A DNA stretch of 64,000 nt from JBBTTE01 sp038064395 (GCA_038064395.1 JBBTTE010000001.1:5205-69204); one strand, 5' to 3'; shown: positions 51,683 through 59,631, numbered from the stretch's first letter. A program made the numbers and translations. The notes: generated from the letters alone by a model not told the origin.

Positions 51683-52440
51683 CCGCAGGAGCTGAGCAAT
51701 CATTATTTCTATCGGTCTATGCCGAAGTGACTGAGCATCATCAAGGTGCTTTTGTGCCTGAGGAGGCAGCGCTGAGTATTAGTGAAGCTGCTGGCGTTGA
51801 TGTTGCTGATGTCAGAGCCATTCTAGATAGGCCGCCTGCGGAAGATAGTATGTACCCTGACGCAACTAGGTTTTTGCCACGACTTATTGAAGCTGCCGGC
51901 CAATATATAAGCATATGGACTCAGGGTGAAATGGTAACTTCGCAAGGCGAGCCGGGTTATCAAGTTAGAAAAGTTGATCATGCAGGCATATCTGGTCTGC
52001 TTGACCCAAGCTGGCAAGTGCAAAATAGCCCTGCCGGCCTGCCTAATATTCTGGGTCATATTTATAACAAATCTAGCGTTCTACAGCCAATCATTTCCCC
52101 ATTAGCAGAAGGTGATTTTGGAAAAATTGTCATCGTCGACGATAAGCCGGTTAACCATGTTCTTGCCCATCAGGCTCTGCAAGATCAAGGCTGGGATGGA
52201 ACCACGGAACACTACTTAATGGCTCGAGCAGGCATAAATGGTAGTGATCGCAGCGAGTTCCCTTTCGATCATACCGTCGAATCATTTGAAGAAGTTCCAG
52301 CTGAGCCTGATGTCGACGGGAGAACCCTCTGGCTGATCGACTTGGATTATACTTTGATTGATCACAAACGAGTCATCCAGCTGTATAGTAGAAGGATAGA
52401 TGAACTTAGTGGAATCACCGATGATATACGGCCTCAATAG
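51679..52440 (+). CDS. HAD-like protein with motif order permuted (motif I at the C-terminus)
   Basis: 253 residues, coupled to the kinase by ATGA at 51679. The N-terminal half looks like a HAD cap and core after motif I: MYPDATRFLPRLIEA, motif II-like YISIWTQGEM and motif IV VIVDDKPVNH (~residue 150). The motif I block LIDLDYTLID appears only near residue 220. This order suggests a circularly permuted HAD, or a fused or truncated second HAD whose remainder is in the next frame. The next gene overlaps it by 20 bp. Confidence 0.7.
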   Translation: MTAGAEQSLFLSVYAEVTEHHQGAFVPEEAALSISEAAGVDVADVRAILDRPPAEDSMYPDATRFLPRLIEAAGQYISIWTQGEMVTSQGEPGYQVRKVDHAGISGLLDPSWQVQNSPAGLPNILGHIYNKSSVLQPIISPLAEGDFGKIVIVDDKPVNHVLAHQALQDQGWDGTTEHYLMARAGINGSDRSEFPFDHTVESFEEVPAEPDVDGRTLWLIDLDYTLIDHKRVIQLYSRRIDELSGITDDIRPQ

Positions 52441-53671
52441 GATAAAAGATCAAGAATTAAGACAAAAAATAAGTTACTTACTAGAGTCGGAAGACTATAG
52501 TAAGGCGTTCTTGACCACTGATTACTCCGTCGTACAAAATCCAGTTGGGGTTTACCCGCCTTTTGATATCTATCCGTTACCTAAGCCTAAGCTCCAACGG
52601 CTGCCTAAGCTAGATATTGTCCTTATGGACATGGATGGAACTACTACCACTACTGAAGTGTTATGTCTGCATGCTCTAGAGACACTAGTAGTTAAACTTA
52701 GTGGTGACCCTGATCTAGTCTTGGACAAAGTCAAAGACTATCCTCACATCATCGGCGACAGCACCACAAAGCACATCGAGTATCTAATAGCTAAATATAG
52801 AAAATCGTTCAGCCTTAGCGCTACCAAGGCGGCCTTTTTGGAAGCGGTTTCATGGAACATTAAGCATGCCAAAGATGCGGACAGGAAGAATGAGGCGAAT
52901 GCTGCCAAAAGATTATTCTTATCTGAAAATTCTACGGAAATGTCCAACATGAGCCAGGCTCTACTGCTCAAAATCGGGATAGAAATATATTATCAAAGGT
53001 ATCATTTCATACTGAGTAGCATTGATAAGGGTGAGGGCGATGCCCTGTCTGCTGCATTAACTGATGGCCGAAATCTGATAGAACCGATGGATGGCATAGC
53101 AATTTTCTTAGTATTTATTAAGGGCTGGCTGGGTGACGAGGTAGATTTTATCCAAGAGTATTTCAGTTTGAGCCCAGCGGCCTTTAAGAAGCTGAAGTCC
53201 GTTGCTAGTAGATTCGCAGAGCATGATACCAAAGTCGGTCTAGTGACCTCCTCTACTTCTTACGAGGCAGGGGTCGTGCTTTCACAAGTCTTTACACTAA
53301 TCAGGCAAGAAATATCAGATTGGCCAATATCAAGCAAGCGGAAGAAGGATATTTTGTCTAGGTTAAAATCCTACACGTCTTACTACGACACAGTGATTAC
53401 GGCCTCAGATTCGAATGAAATACGGCTTAAGCCTCATCGGGATTTGTATGGCATAGCCTTGCGAAATCTCGGCCACAAACCCAATGATATTGTTCTAGGC
53501 CTTGAGGATAGCGAGCCGGGAATTTTGGCATTGCGAGCCGCGGGCGTCCCTTATGCTGTGGCAGTGCCTTTTGAGCACACCACCGGCCATGATGTGCGGG
53601 CTGCATGGAAGGTTGCTGAGGCTGGCGCTAAATCAGTTCTGTTGGACGACTTCTTGTATCTCGAGACCTAG
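52421..53671 (+). CDS. HAD-superfamily protein with large helical insertion
   Basis: 416 residues. About 55 N-terminal residues (RIKDQELRQKISYLLESEDY) precede motif I VLMDMDGTT. A helical insertion of ~200 residues follows, then motif II LVTSSTSYEAG, motif III Lys in RLKPHRDLYG and motif IV VLGLEDSEPGILALRAAGVP. The C-terminal part resembles beta-phosphoglucomutase-type HADs. The N-terminal tail could be the continuation of the cap begun at the end of the preceding ORF. An alternative ATG lies at 52400. It ends overlapping the convergent LysE-type gene. Confidence 0.8.
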   Translation: MIYGLNRIKDQELRQKISYLLESEDYSKAFLTTDYSVVQNPVGVYPPFDIYPLPKPKLQRLPKLDIVLMDMDGTTTTTEVLCLHALETLVVKLSGDPDLVLDKVKDYPHIIGDSTTKHIEYLIAKYRKSFSLSATKAAFLEAVSWNIKHAKDADRKNEANAAKRLFLSENSTEMSNMSQALLLKIGIEIYYQRYHFILSSIDKGEGDALSAALTDGRNLIEPMDGIAIFLVFIKGWLGDEVDFIQEYFSLSPAAFKKLKSVASRFAEHDTKVGLVTSSTSYEAGVVLSQVFTLIRQEISDWPISSKRKKDILSRLKSYTSYYDTVITASDSNEIRLKPHRDLYGIALRNLGHKPNDIVLGLEDSEPGILALRAAGVPYAVAVPFEHTTGHDVRAAWKVAEAGAKSVLLDDFLYLET

Positions 53672-54285
53672 CTAATTCTAGTCGCCTGATAGAACAGAAT
53701 CAGAGCATAAGCTATAAGTACGATACCAAAAGCCCTAGAAAGTTGGACGACTGTAGGTGGCGCTATCCTATGTCTAGTTTTGTGAACAATGTACGCCAGA
53801 GGAATGAAAAAGACCAAGAATCCAAGTGCTATAAAGAAGATGTTTACGAAGCTTAGTAGATGATTTGACATAGAACTAAGATAAGAGCTACTGAGTGATA
53901 TCCATAAGGCAATAACAATTGGGCTAGTTACGGCAATGATCATACCTGTAAAGAATGATCCGCCTCTTAGAGTGGGCTTTTCGTCGTAGCTAAGTTCAAC
54001 AGAAGACTGCTTAAGTTTCAACGCACCGTAACTAACCCAGAGCAAGATTAATCCGCCCAAAATGTAAAACAGTATCTTGACAGTGTGGTTAGTAAAAAAT
54101 TGAGACAGACCAAAAAAGATAGCTAGCAATATGATGAAGTTGCCGCTAAATTCTCCAAGTACAAGCAGCACACCCTCGCGAAAGCCCTTGGTTAGCGTAC
54201 GTCTTACCAGCTCAAAGAAAATCGGCCCGGGAATAGCCGCAATTGATACGCCTATCAATATGCTCTCAAACATTTTGGTAATCAT
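53668..54285 (-). CDS. LysE/RhtB-family exporter
   Basis: A 205-residue, six-helix exporter for amino acids or small metabolites. FESILIGVSIAAIPGPIFFELVRRTLTKGFREGV is the LysE signature region (key part GPIFFELVRRTL), and later helices are typical. The ATG at 54285 is chosen because the longer frame upstream is the intergenic repeat and the 3' end of the next gene. TATCAT ends 8 nt before it. It is the last unit of the repeat-separated gene series. Confidence 0.88.
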   Translation of the reverse strand: MITKMFESILIGVSIAAIPGPIFFELVRRTLTKGFREGVLLVLGEFSGNFIILLAIFFGLSQFFTNHTVKILFYILGGLILLWVSYGALKLKQSSVELSYDEKPTLRGGSFFTGMIIAVTSPIVIALWISLSSSYLSSMSNHLLSFVNIFFIALGFLVFFIPLAYIVHKTRHRIAPPTVVQLSRAFGIVLIAYALILFYQATRIS

Positions 54286-54293
54286 TAGTAACA

Positions 54294-54299
54294 ATGATA
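54294..54299 (-). promoter_or_regulatory. -10 box TATCAT before the LysE-type gene
   Basis: Five of six consensus, 8 nt before the ATG, directly downstream of repeat copy A. Confidence 0.5.
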
Positions 54300-54307
54300 A
54301 CAAATAA

Positions 54308-54364
54308 AAAAGCACTTCATACAAAGTGCTTATGCTTGGCTCCCTCTTGTAGACGAGCTTCGCG
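54308..54364 (-). repeat. Gene-junction repeat, copy A
   Basis: The minus strand has the hairpin GCTC-G-TCT-ACA-AGA-GG-GAGC, then CCAAGCATAAGCACTT, whose last 8 bases pair with AAGTGCTT followed by six T. It begins 6 nt after the stop of the 54371 gene and ends 8 nt before the next gene's -10 box. Confidence 0.85.
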
Positions 54365-54370
54365 ACTATT

Positions 54371-55021
54371 CTAGTCTTCAGAGCTCTGGGCTGCTTGAGC
54401 TTGCGCCGCAGAATAGATATCCCATAGACCCATAAATTGCTGCTGGTATATGGCCGCATTGTTGCCAACTGCTTCGGCATATCTTCTCATAGAGACTAAC
54501 AAATTTATCACATGACTGCCCATGAAAGCGCCGATGGCTTCGGTAGCTTCACCATCGAGTTCTTCTAGTGCGGTATCCGTATCTGCTTCATCTAGCTCTA
54601 CGCTCTCTTCAAACAGTCTTCTGACAGCCGCCGCACCATCCGTCTGATCGGCTATCATAGCTAAAAAGCGATTTTTAGATCTAATTCTTGGATCTTTGTT
54701 GGCGCTCTCTCGTAGCTGAGCTTCGAGCTTGTCTTGTATCGCTATTGCATCTTCTCTTTCTTGATCGGGGCCGGAGAGATAAGTATTTGGGTCTGGATAA
54801 GATCTTACTTGGTATTTTTGTAAATGTTCACGTTTAATTGCGTCCCATTCTTTGTCTACTTCATCTGTTACTAATAGAGCGTCAATTACATATGATGGTT
54901 GGTTGAGAACTTGCAATATCCAGTCCAATGCAATCTCTGGATCACTAAGATCGTTTAGTCTGGGTGTAGTTATTCTGGCATCTGGATCAAAACCAGTCGG
55001 GGTATTCTCAACTAAAGTCAT
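54371..55021 (-). CDS. Hypothetical acidic protein, 216 residues
   Basis: A soluble, strongly acidic, helix-rich protein (EESVELDEADTDTALEELDGEA). Segments such as IALDWILQVLNQPSYVIDALLV and HVINLLVSMRRYAEAVGNNAAIY are predicted helices. No family is recognised. The ATG at 55021 follows TATCAT by 7 nt; the longer frame upstream is repeat B. It lies between repeats A and B. Confidence 0.7.
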   Translation of the reverse strand: MTLVENTPTGFDPDARITTPRLNDLSDPEIALDWILQVLNQPSYVIDALLVTDEVDKEWDAIKREHLQKYQVRSYPDPNTYLSGPDQEREDAIAIQDKLEAQLRESANKDPRIRSKNRFLAMIADQTDGAAAVRRLFEESVELDEADTDTALEELDGEATEAIGAFMGSHVINLLVSMRRYAEAVGNNAAIYQQQFMGLWDIYSAAQAQAAQSSED

Positions 55022-55028
55022 AAAAATA

Positions 55029-55034
55029 ATGATA
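55029..55034 (-). promoter_or_regulatory. -10 box TATCAT before the 55021 gene
   Basis: Ends 7 nt before the ATG. A TTTACT 17 bp upstream is a possible -35. It overlaps the 3' arm of the hairpin in repeat B. Confidence 0.5.
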
Positions 55035-55090
55035 CCATAAAAAGTGGTATTAGTAAATAGCTTGGCTCCCTCTTGTAGAAGAGCTTCGCA
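55031..55090 (-). repeat. Gene-junction repeat, copy B
   Basis: The core is GCTCTTCT-ACA-AGAGGGAGC and CCAAGC, then a diverged part with its own hairpin ATACCA/TGGTAT followed by a T-rich run. It shares the core with the other copies but not the AAGCACTT arm. Confidence 0.8.
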
Positions 55091-55117
55091 ACAACTCCAC
55101 CTGCACACAAGTCGTCG

Positions 55118-55762
55118 CTAATTAGCTATGAAACGGTAGTACGTCCAAGTACCTATCAGACCTATCGCAAGCCCGACGACTAATATAAATATGCCGCCAT
55201 AAATACGCTTACTCAATTTAGGAGAATCAAGCATACCATCCTTGTTATTAATGGGTAGGCCAATAAATTCGGCCACATTGGCTGCTATCAATTGTTCTTG
55301 AGAATCGCTTGGATTAGATCTCCTGACTCCGTCTGCAAAGTGAAGGGTATCCGACTTAATGGTAATCTTAGAATCATCACCCTCAAAAATAAGCCACAGC
55401 GTAGGCGGAGCAGACTTAAAAGCTCTAATATGCTTCACGCTGAATTTGTTCACTTTACTCAATTGTGTAGACTTTGATCTCGATAGAGCCCCAAATATAT
55501 AGGTGTTTTGACGCGCAATCTCATCTTTCACTTTGTCGATCGATAGAGTACTCACATGAACAGTGACTATACAAAAAAGACCATACAAAATACATGCTGT
55601 TGGCACAAGCACTTCCCAGATAAGATGATCACCTTTAACGCCGACTGTGCCAGTAATTAGGACTAGGCCAAGGATTGAGATAAAACTGCCTGACCAAATC
55701 GAGGCTTTTGAAATACGACACTTTAGGACTAAACGATTTTCGGTCTGCTCGGTAATATCCAT
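55118..55762 (-). CDS. Membrane protein with three helices and a cytosolic beta domain
   Basis: A 214-residue protein with two helices near the N-terminus (~25-75; SGSFISILGLVLITGTVG, LVPTACILYGLFCIVTVHV), a ~100-residue strand-rich middle (LWLIFEGDDSKITIKSD) that may be PH-like, and a C-terminal helix (IYGGIFILVVGLAIGLIGTW). The start at 55762 (MDITEQ) is chosen because TACACT ends 6 nt before it; a Met two codons upstream overlaps that spacing. It lies between repeats B and C. Function is unknown. Confidence 0.75.
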   Translation of the reverse strand: MDITEQTENRLVLKCRISKASIWSGSFISILGLVLITGTVGVKGDHLIWEVLVPTACILYGLFCIVTVHVSTLSIDKVKDEIARQNTYIFGALSRSKSTQLSKVNKFSVKHIRAFKSAPPTLWLIFEGDDSKITIKSDTLHFADGVRRSNPSDSQEQLIAANVAEFIGLPINNKDGMLDSPKLSKRIYGGIFILVVGLAIGLIGTWTYYRFIAN

Positions 55763-55768
55763 AGCCAT

Positions 55769-55774
55769 AGTGTA
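55769..55774 (-). promoter_or_regulatory. -10 box TACACT before the 55762 gene
   Basis: Ends 6 nt before the preferred ATG, just downstream of repeat C. Confidence 0.5.
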
Positions 55775-55781
55775 GCAAAAT

Positions 55782-55840
55782 AAAAAGCACCTTATTCAAA
55801 GTGCTTATGCTTGGCTCCCTCTTATAGACGAGCTTCGCAA
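55782..55840 (-). repeat. Gene-junction repeat, copy C
   Basis: Nearly identical to copy A over the 38-nt core (one difference in the hairpin loop). Its terminator arm reads AAGCACTT pairing with AAGGTGCTT, where a change is partly compensated by a G-T pair. It begins 5 nt after the stop of the 55846 gene. Confidence 0.85.
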
Positions 55841-55845
55841 CTTTC

Positions 55846-56190
55846 CTATGTACGCCAACCCAGAACTAGCAAGCAAAACATATAAATAATCGGCACAGCA
55901 GCAGGCAGGAGGTATGCATACAGCGCATAATTTTGCTTCTTTGACCTACGCATGAGATGAGCTGTAATCGTGCCTAAAACGAGACCTGACACTGAGCCAA
56001 TCAAGCCGTAAATAACACCTATGTATGGCAGTAGTATGCTCCAGTTAGAACCGTCATCGTTCAGCAGCGGATGGTTAGAGGTATAGAGCTTACTGTTCAA
56101 CAAGGCCATCAGCCCTAGAAGCAGACAGATTACAGGTGTAGCAATAAGTGAGAGATATATAATTTTGTTTTGCTGTTGCTTGGAAGTCAT
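55846..56190 (-). CDS. Small membrane protein, 114 residues, three helices
   Basis: Helices lie at about 10-30 (YLSLIATPVICLLLGLMALL), 50-75 (LLPYIGVIYGLIGSVSGLVLG) and 90-112. A basic turn HLMRRSKKQN separates the last two. No family is recognised. A perfect TATAAT ends 6 nt before the ATG. No full repeat copy is found upstream, only a fragment (GCACTTCTTTG at ~56213-56223 on the minus strand) that may be a decayed one. Confidence 0.72.
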   Translation of the reverse strand: MTSKQQQNKIIYLSLIATPVICLLLGLMALLNSKLYTSNHPLLNDDGSNWSILLPYIGVIYGLIGSVSGLVLGTITAHLMRRSKKQNYALYAYLLPAAVPIIYMFCLLVLGWRT

Positions 56191-56196
56191 CCCCGA

Positions 56197-56202
56197 ATTA
56201 TA
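56197..56202 (-). promoter_or_regulatory. -10 box TATAAT 6 nt before the 56190 gene
   Basis: A perfect hexamer at leaderless spacing. Confidence 0.6.
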
Positions 56203-56281
56203 ACAATTAAAAGACCCTCAAAGAAGTGCTTTAAACATGGTACGATTAGTTACGAAGACAATAACCTAACAAAAACTATCA

Positions 56282-57127
56282 ATGGACATCACATATCTTA
56301 TTACTAGTATTTTTGCCGAAAGCACCGGCAAAACCATCGATAAGCTAAACTTCAAGAAGAACAAGATTGATCCAAGACAGTCATTGCTTGTGACCTTTGC
56401 TGTGATGACGCTGTCCGTACTGATATATGTCATTATTACTGGTCAATCTTTACCAAGCCTATCATTAGCTGTTCTTGCGCTAATGATTGGTATCGCGCTG
56501 TTTTCTTTTGGCGGAAATGTTTTTGACGAGGTCAGTCTTCAAAAAACCGACCTGTCTCTGCGTGAGCCACTCGTTGATTTTGAGCCAGTGGTCACGGGGC
56601 TATTAGCCTATGCACTTTTTCCTGAAGAAAGAAATCCAGTGTTCCTCGTGGCATTCGTTCTATGCGCACTAATTGTGAACTGGGGCATTCATAGGCGTAA
56701 GCTTCGCAGGTCTCAAATCAAGGGGATGTTTTATTTATGGATAGCTGTAATCTTGTATGCCATTGTGCCGATATTCTACAAAGAAGCGCTTGATTATATG
56801 TCGCCAGAATATATTGCTCTGTTTCGTCTCAGCAGTATATTCGTGCTGTTAATTATATTTTTTAGACCAAAACGCCATAAGAGGCTTACGAGCAAAATGA
56901 TTGGCTACAGTACGACGGCGGGACTTGCCTATGCAGTCGGGGCGGTCGTTAGTATTTATGCCATTCAGGTGTATGGACTCGTTCTAACGATGCTGTTTCT
57001 CATGCTTGGCCCTGCTCTGCGCTATCTTGCTGGGCAGTTGATTCTGCATGAGAAAGTTCGTCGTGGCGAAGTGCTATCAAGTCTTATGCTTACAATAGTC
57101 GTCGCTGTAGCGGCATTTATGAAGTAA
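56282..57127 (+). CDS. EamA/DMT-family transporter
   Basis: A 281-residue protein with about ten helices in two EamA repeats. The first ends in LVDFEPVVTGLLAYALFPEERN, the typical EamA turn with Pro-Glu; the second in LMLGPALRYLAGQLILHEKVRRGEVL. It probably exports metabolites. It is the only plus-strand gene in the repeat-separated region and has no repeat next to it, so it may have inserted later. TACGAT lies ~40 nt upstream as a weak -10. Confidence 0.85.
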   Translation: MDITYLITSIFAESTGKTIDKLNFKKNKIDPRQSLLVTFAVMTLSVLIYVIITGQSLPSLSLAVLALMIGIALFSFGGNVFDEVSLQKTDLSLREPLVDFEPVVTGLLAYALFPEERNPVFLVAFVLCALIVNWGIHRRKLRRSQIKGMFYLWIAVILYAIVPIFYKEALDYMSPEYIALFRLSSIFVLLIIFFRPKRHKRLTSKMIGYSTTAGLAYAVGAVVSIYAIQVYGLVLTMLFLMLGPALRYLAGQLILHEKVRRGEVLSSLMLTIVVAVAAFMK

Positions 57128-57147
57128 GGATCGCAGCTTAGACTTTG

Positions 57148-57387
57148 CTAGTTGGCGTTGTTCGGCGGATTTTTAAGTTTTTCTATCTCTTCGCCAATTT
57201 CCTGTGGCGTGGCAGTCGAGCCAATCATCTCTCTACTTGGTGGCAGAGTTAATTCTGGTACGGTAGTTGCGGCAGGCTGAACTTCAACACCAGTCGTCGG
57301 TGCGTCCGTTAGATCGGACTGTTCAATACTAAGTTGGATGATGGGTTCTGCGGCATTTTTATCTTCGGGTATATCAGGGCTATTCAT
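57148..57387 (-). CDS. Hypothetical small proline-rich protein, 79 residues
   Basis: A short acidic, Pro/Thr/Ala-rich sequence (EVQPAATTVPELTLPPSREM) likely to be disordered, with a C-terminal helix EEIGEEIEKLKN-like. The start at 57387 follows TATTAT by 6 nt; an alternative ATG is two codons upstream. It lies after repeat D. Coding status is supported by the promoter spacing and position, not by homology. Confidence 0.55.
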   Translation of the reverse strand: MNSPDIPEDKNAAEPIIQLSIEQSDLTDAPTTGVEVQPAATTVPELTLPPSREMIGSTATPQEIGEEIEKLKNPPNNAN

Positions 57388-57393
57388 AATCAT

Positions 57394-57399
57394 ATAATA
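57394..57399 (-). promoter_or_regulatory. -10 box TATTAT before the 57387 gene
   Basis: Ends 6 nt before the ATG, just downstream of repeat D. Confidence 0.5.
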
Positions 57400-57461
57400 C
57401 CATGAAGCGCTAGCTTTCATAATGCTTATGCTTGGCTCCCTCTTGTAGATGAGCTTCGCAA
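57400..57461 (-). repeat. Gene-junction repeat, copy D
   Basis: The core matches copy A with two changes (GCTC-A-TCT...). The second hairpin is altered: ATGAA pairs with TTCAT around AGC...GC. It begins ~9 nt after the stop of the 57470 gene. Confidence 0.8.
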
Positions 57462-57469
57462 TTTCATAG

Positions 57470-57952
57470 TTATGGATCAATTGGATGGTGGTTGAGATCG
57501 AGTAAGTCTAAATTGGTAGTAACGGCTGCATCGATAGCTTGGCTGATTGTTAGATCTAATTCAGTTGCAAGTATACATACTCTTGTAGCGCTTTGCCAAG
57601 CCGGAACCATAGATATCGCCTCATATAGCTCAGTTTTAGGTATCAACAATTCGGGAGGTCTACCGCTAAATCTTGTCTGCGATCTATCTAGCTCTTTTGT
57701 GATAAAGCCTGCCCGGTACAATCCGCGAACAGCTCGAACGGCGTAGACATATGATGTTTCGAGCTTTGACTCCACATATTTGGCTACGATAGGTCTATCT
57801 TCATTGACAGCAATAAACCCGGCAGTATATGCAATCGCGCTGTCGCTGGGCACACTCCCGCCACAACTAGGCTTAATTTGATCAAACTTAGACTGAATGT
57901 ATGCTTGTCTAGACGAATCAAGAGGCGTGTCTATAAGTCTACTCGTATTCAT
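57470..57952 (-). CDS. Hypothetical protein with winged-helix-like character, 160 residues
   Basis: A soluble protein. DRPIVAKYVESKLETSYVYAVRAVRGLYRAGFITKELDRSQTRFSGRPPELLIP looks like a winged-helix DNA-binding segment (helices, then a basic GRPPELLIP wing). A preceding Cys pair is not obvious. A transcription-regulator role is possible but unproven. The ATG at 57952 follows TATTTT by 7 nt; the longer frame upstream is repeat E. It is the first gene of the minus-strand series. Confidence 0.62.
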   Translation of the reverse strand: MNTSRLIDTPLDSSRQAYIQSKFDQIKPSCGGSVPSDSAIAYTAGFIAVNEDRPIVAKYVESKLETSYVYAVRAVRGLYRAGFITKELDRSQTRFSGRPPELLIPKTELYEAISMVPAWQSATRVCILATELDLTISQAIDAAVTTNLDLLDLNHHPIDP

Positions 57953-57959
57953 AAAATAT

Positions 57960-57965
57960 AAAATA
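57960..57965 (-). promoter_or_regulatory. -10 box TATTTT before the 57952 gene
   Basis: Ends 7 nt before the ATG and overlaps the foot of the second hairpin of repeat E. Confidence 0.4.
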
Positions 57966-58026
57966 CCACATAATGTGGTATCTGTATAGTGCTTATGCTT
58001 GGCTCCCTCTAGTAGAGGAGCTTCGA
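57963..58026 (-). repeat. Gene-junction repeat, copy E
   Basis: The core hairpin is GCTCCTCT-ACT-AGAGGGAGC, in which the changed base now pairs (C-G), a compensatory change. The AAGCACT segment is kept, but the terminator is a separate perfect stem ATACCACAT/ATGTGGTAT followed by TTTATATTTT. No gene precedes it on the minus strand. Confidence 0.85.
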
Positions 58027-58088
58027 AATATCGATGTCCTTGAGTGCAGATCATTAACTTTTCATTAACTCATAGATCTGCAACTGGA

Positions 58089-58108
58089 ACTACTTCTGTA
58101 TTAGTAGT
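58089..58108 (+). promoter_or_regulatory. Inverted repeat upstream of the P-loop ATPase
   Basis: ACTACT and AGTAGT are separated by 8 nt, ending 16 nt before the ATG. It could be a repressor site; no obvious -10 or Shine-Dalgarno is seen otherwise. Confidence 0.4.
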
Positions 58109-58124
58109 ATCCTAGCAGTAAATT

Positions 58125-59630
58125 ATGAGCGCCTTATATATCAACAAGCAGACGGAGGCAGAGAAGGACGACTTCTTGTTTGAATGCTTTCATGACACGG
58201 GGGTTTTAGATGAGTTGGCTAGTTCGTCATACACGATATTAACGGGTCGAAAAGGCAGCGGCAAAACTGCGGCAGCAAGATATCTTGAGAAAAACACCAA
58301 AAAGTATTCCATAGATTTTGCGTATCGCCTGTCAGTGAGGAATTTTAATACGGTCACTGAAACTTCTGAAAAGGACAAGCTAGCATCACTGTTGTCATAC
58401 ATAGCTATAAAATCAGCCCAGAAGATGCTTAACACAAACTATCTTGATAAAGCTGGCCTGAAATTCTGGAAAGATTTCTTGCTACAGAATGGCTTGCAGC
58501 AACTATCTGACTATGAGACTTACGCGATCAGCAGAAAAACAAATAAGAAAAAATTTTCCATAAAAGCTGTGGCCTCATACCTTATAGCTAAAGGTGAGGC
58601 GAATGCAGGAACAGAGCACGAGTCTGTTAAAGAAAGAACGACAATATCTGACAGCCCGTCTGCTCTCTATGATGCTCTGAAACAGACGGTAAACAAAGAC
58701 AAGGAAATCATAATACTTATTGATGACTTGAGTGATTATCTTGATGAGTCGGACGAGAAGGCGCTCCAAGAAGACATCAACATCATAAAAGATCTACTAT
58801 TAAGCTTGCAGACCTATAATCTTGCCTTTAGAGAAGAAGGCGTAAAAATAAGATTTGTTTCGCTCGTAAGAGCAGACCTATTCTCATATATGTCAGGGTC
58901 TAATATCAACAAGCTCGTGTCTGACAGTCTTGAACTGCAGTGGGACGAGAAAAGCTTCTCGAGCTTATTAATAAAAAGGATGCCATATTTTGCCTCCGAC
59001 CTCGATCATCACCTGAAAGACCCAGTACAATCACTCAAAGATAGGTTTCCAGACGAGATATTTGCTGATTACTTGAAAGACTTTACTACAAATCGATACG
59101 AAAGTAATTTTTATGCTTACATGGCTGCTATATCATTCAACAGGCCACGCGACTTTCTCCAATTTTGCTACGCTATGCGGAACAGGTTGAGTCTTAAGCA
59201 TCCTGCCACCTTTGAAAACATAAACTCTGCAGAGATTGAGTATACAGACTATTTTATACAAGAGCTTAGAGACGAACTGTACATAGCAAGTCGTGTGTTT
59301 CATTATGATCTCTCCGAAGAAAGACTAAACCAGCTGATTGAATTATTAAGTCAACGCAATGGATTCAACGCTCCACAACTTCGTTCAGATTTAGGTAAGT
59401 TTTTGGGCACAAAGACTAGCATTGGCAAGAAGAAGATTGAAATATTACTTTCAGAATTATGGCGATACGGCGTCGTCGGAGTCACAGAAGATAAGGATAA
59501 AATTATTAGATTTAAGTATCTATCCGACACTGCAACTTTTACGCCCGAGATGATAAAGAAGTATACCTTCTACCTCCACAGAGGCCTGTGGTGGTTTACG
59601 CGCAAAAAGAAGCATAGTAGAGAAGGCTAA
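58125..59630 (+). CDS. P-loop ATPase, possibly Sll1717-like, accessory-region type
   Basis: A 501-residue STAND/AAA-like ATPase. Walker A is GRKGSGKTAA (~41-50), Walker B IILIDDLSDYLD (~205), and sensor-like RFVSLVRADLF follows. A C-terminal ~120-residue part (SEERLNQLIELLSQRNGF, LLSELWRYGVVGV) resembles winged-helix modules. The N-terminus and layout resemble the Sll1717-type P-loop ATPases found in accessory and defence regions; that match is from memory and not certain. It is convergent, with a 1-bp gap, to a membrane protein gene. Codon use is more AT-rich than in the core genes. Confidence 0.8.
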   Translation: MSALYINKQTEAEKDDFLFECFHDTGVLDELASSSYTILTGRKGSGKTAAARYLEKNTKKYSIDFAYRLSVRNFNTVTETSEKDKLASLLSYIAIKSAQKMLNTNYLDKAGLKFWKDFLLQNGLQQLSDYETYAISRKTNKKKFSIKAVASYLIAKGEANAGTEHESVKERTTISDSPSALYDALKQTVNKDKEIIILIDDLSDYLDESDEKALQEDINIIKDLLLSLQTYNLAFREEGVKIRFVSLVRADLFSYMSGSNINKLVSDSLELQWDEKSFSSLLIKRMPYFASDLDHHLKDPVQSLKDRFPDEIFADYLKDFTTNRYESNFYAYMAAISFNRPRDFLQFCYAMRNRLSLKHPATFENINSAEIEYTDYFIQELRDELYIASRVFHYDLSEERLNQLIELLSQRNGFNAPQLRSDLGKFLGTKTSIGKKKIEILLSELWRYGVVGVTEDKDKIIRFKYLSDTATFTPEMIKKYTFYLHRGLWWFTRKKKHSREG

Positions 59631-59631
59631 A

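Noticed and set aside
54286..54480. 65-residue N-terminal extension of the LysE-type protein
   Set aside because: It translates repeat A and the end of the neighbouring gene; a -10 box lies just before the ATG at 54285.
54308..58026. Classical integron gene cassettes with attC sites
   Set aside because: The repeated element lacks the R' GTTRRRY and R'' RYYYAAC core sites and no integron integrase is visible. A cassette-like array of another type remains possible.
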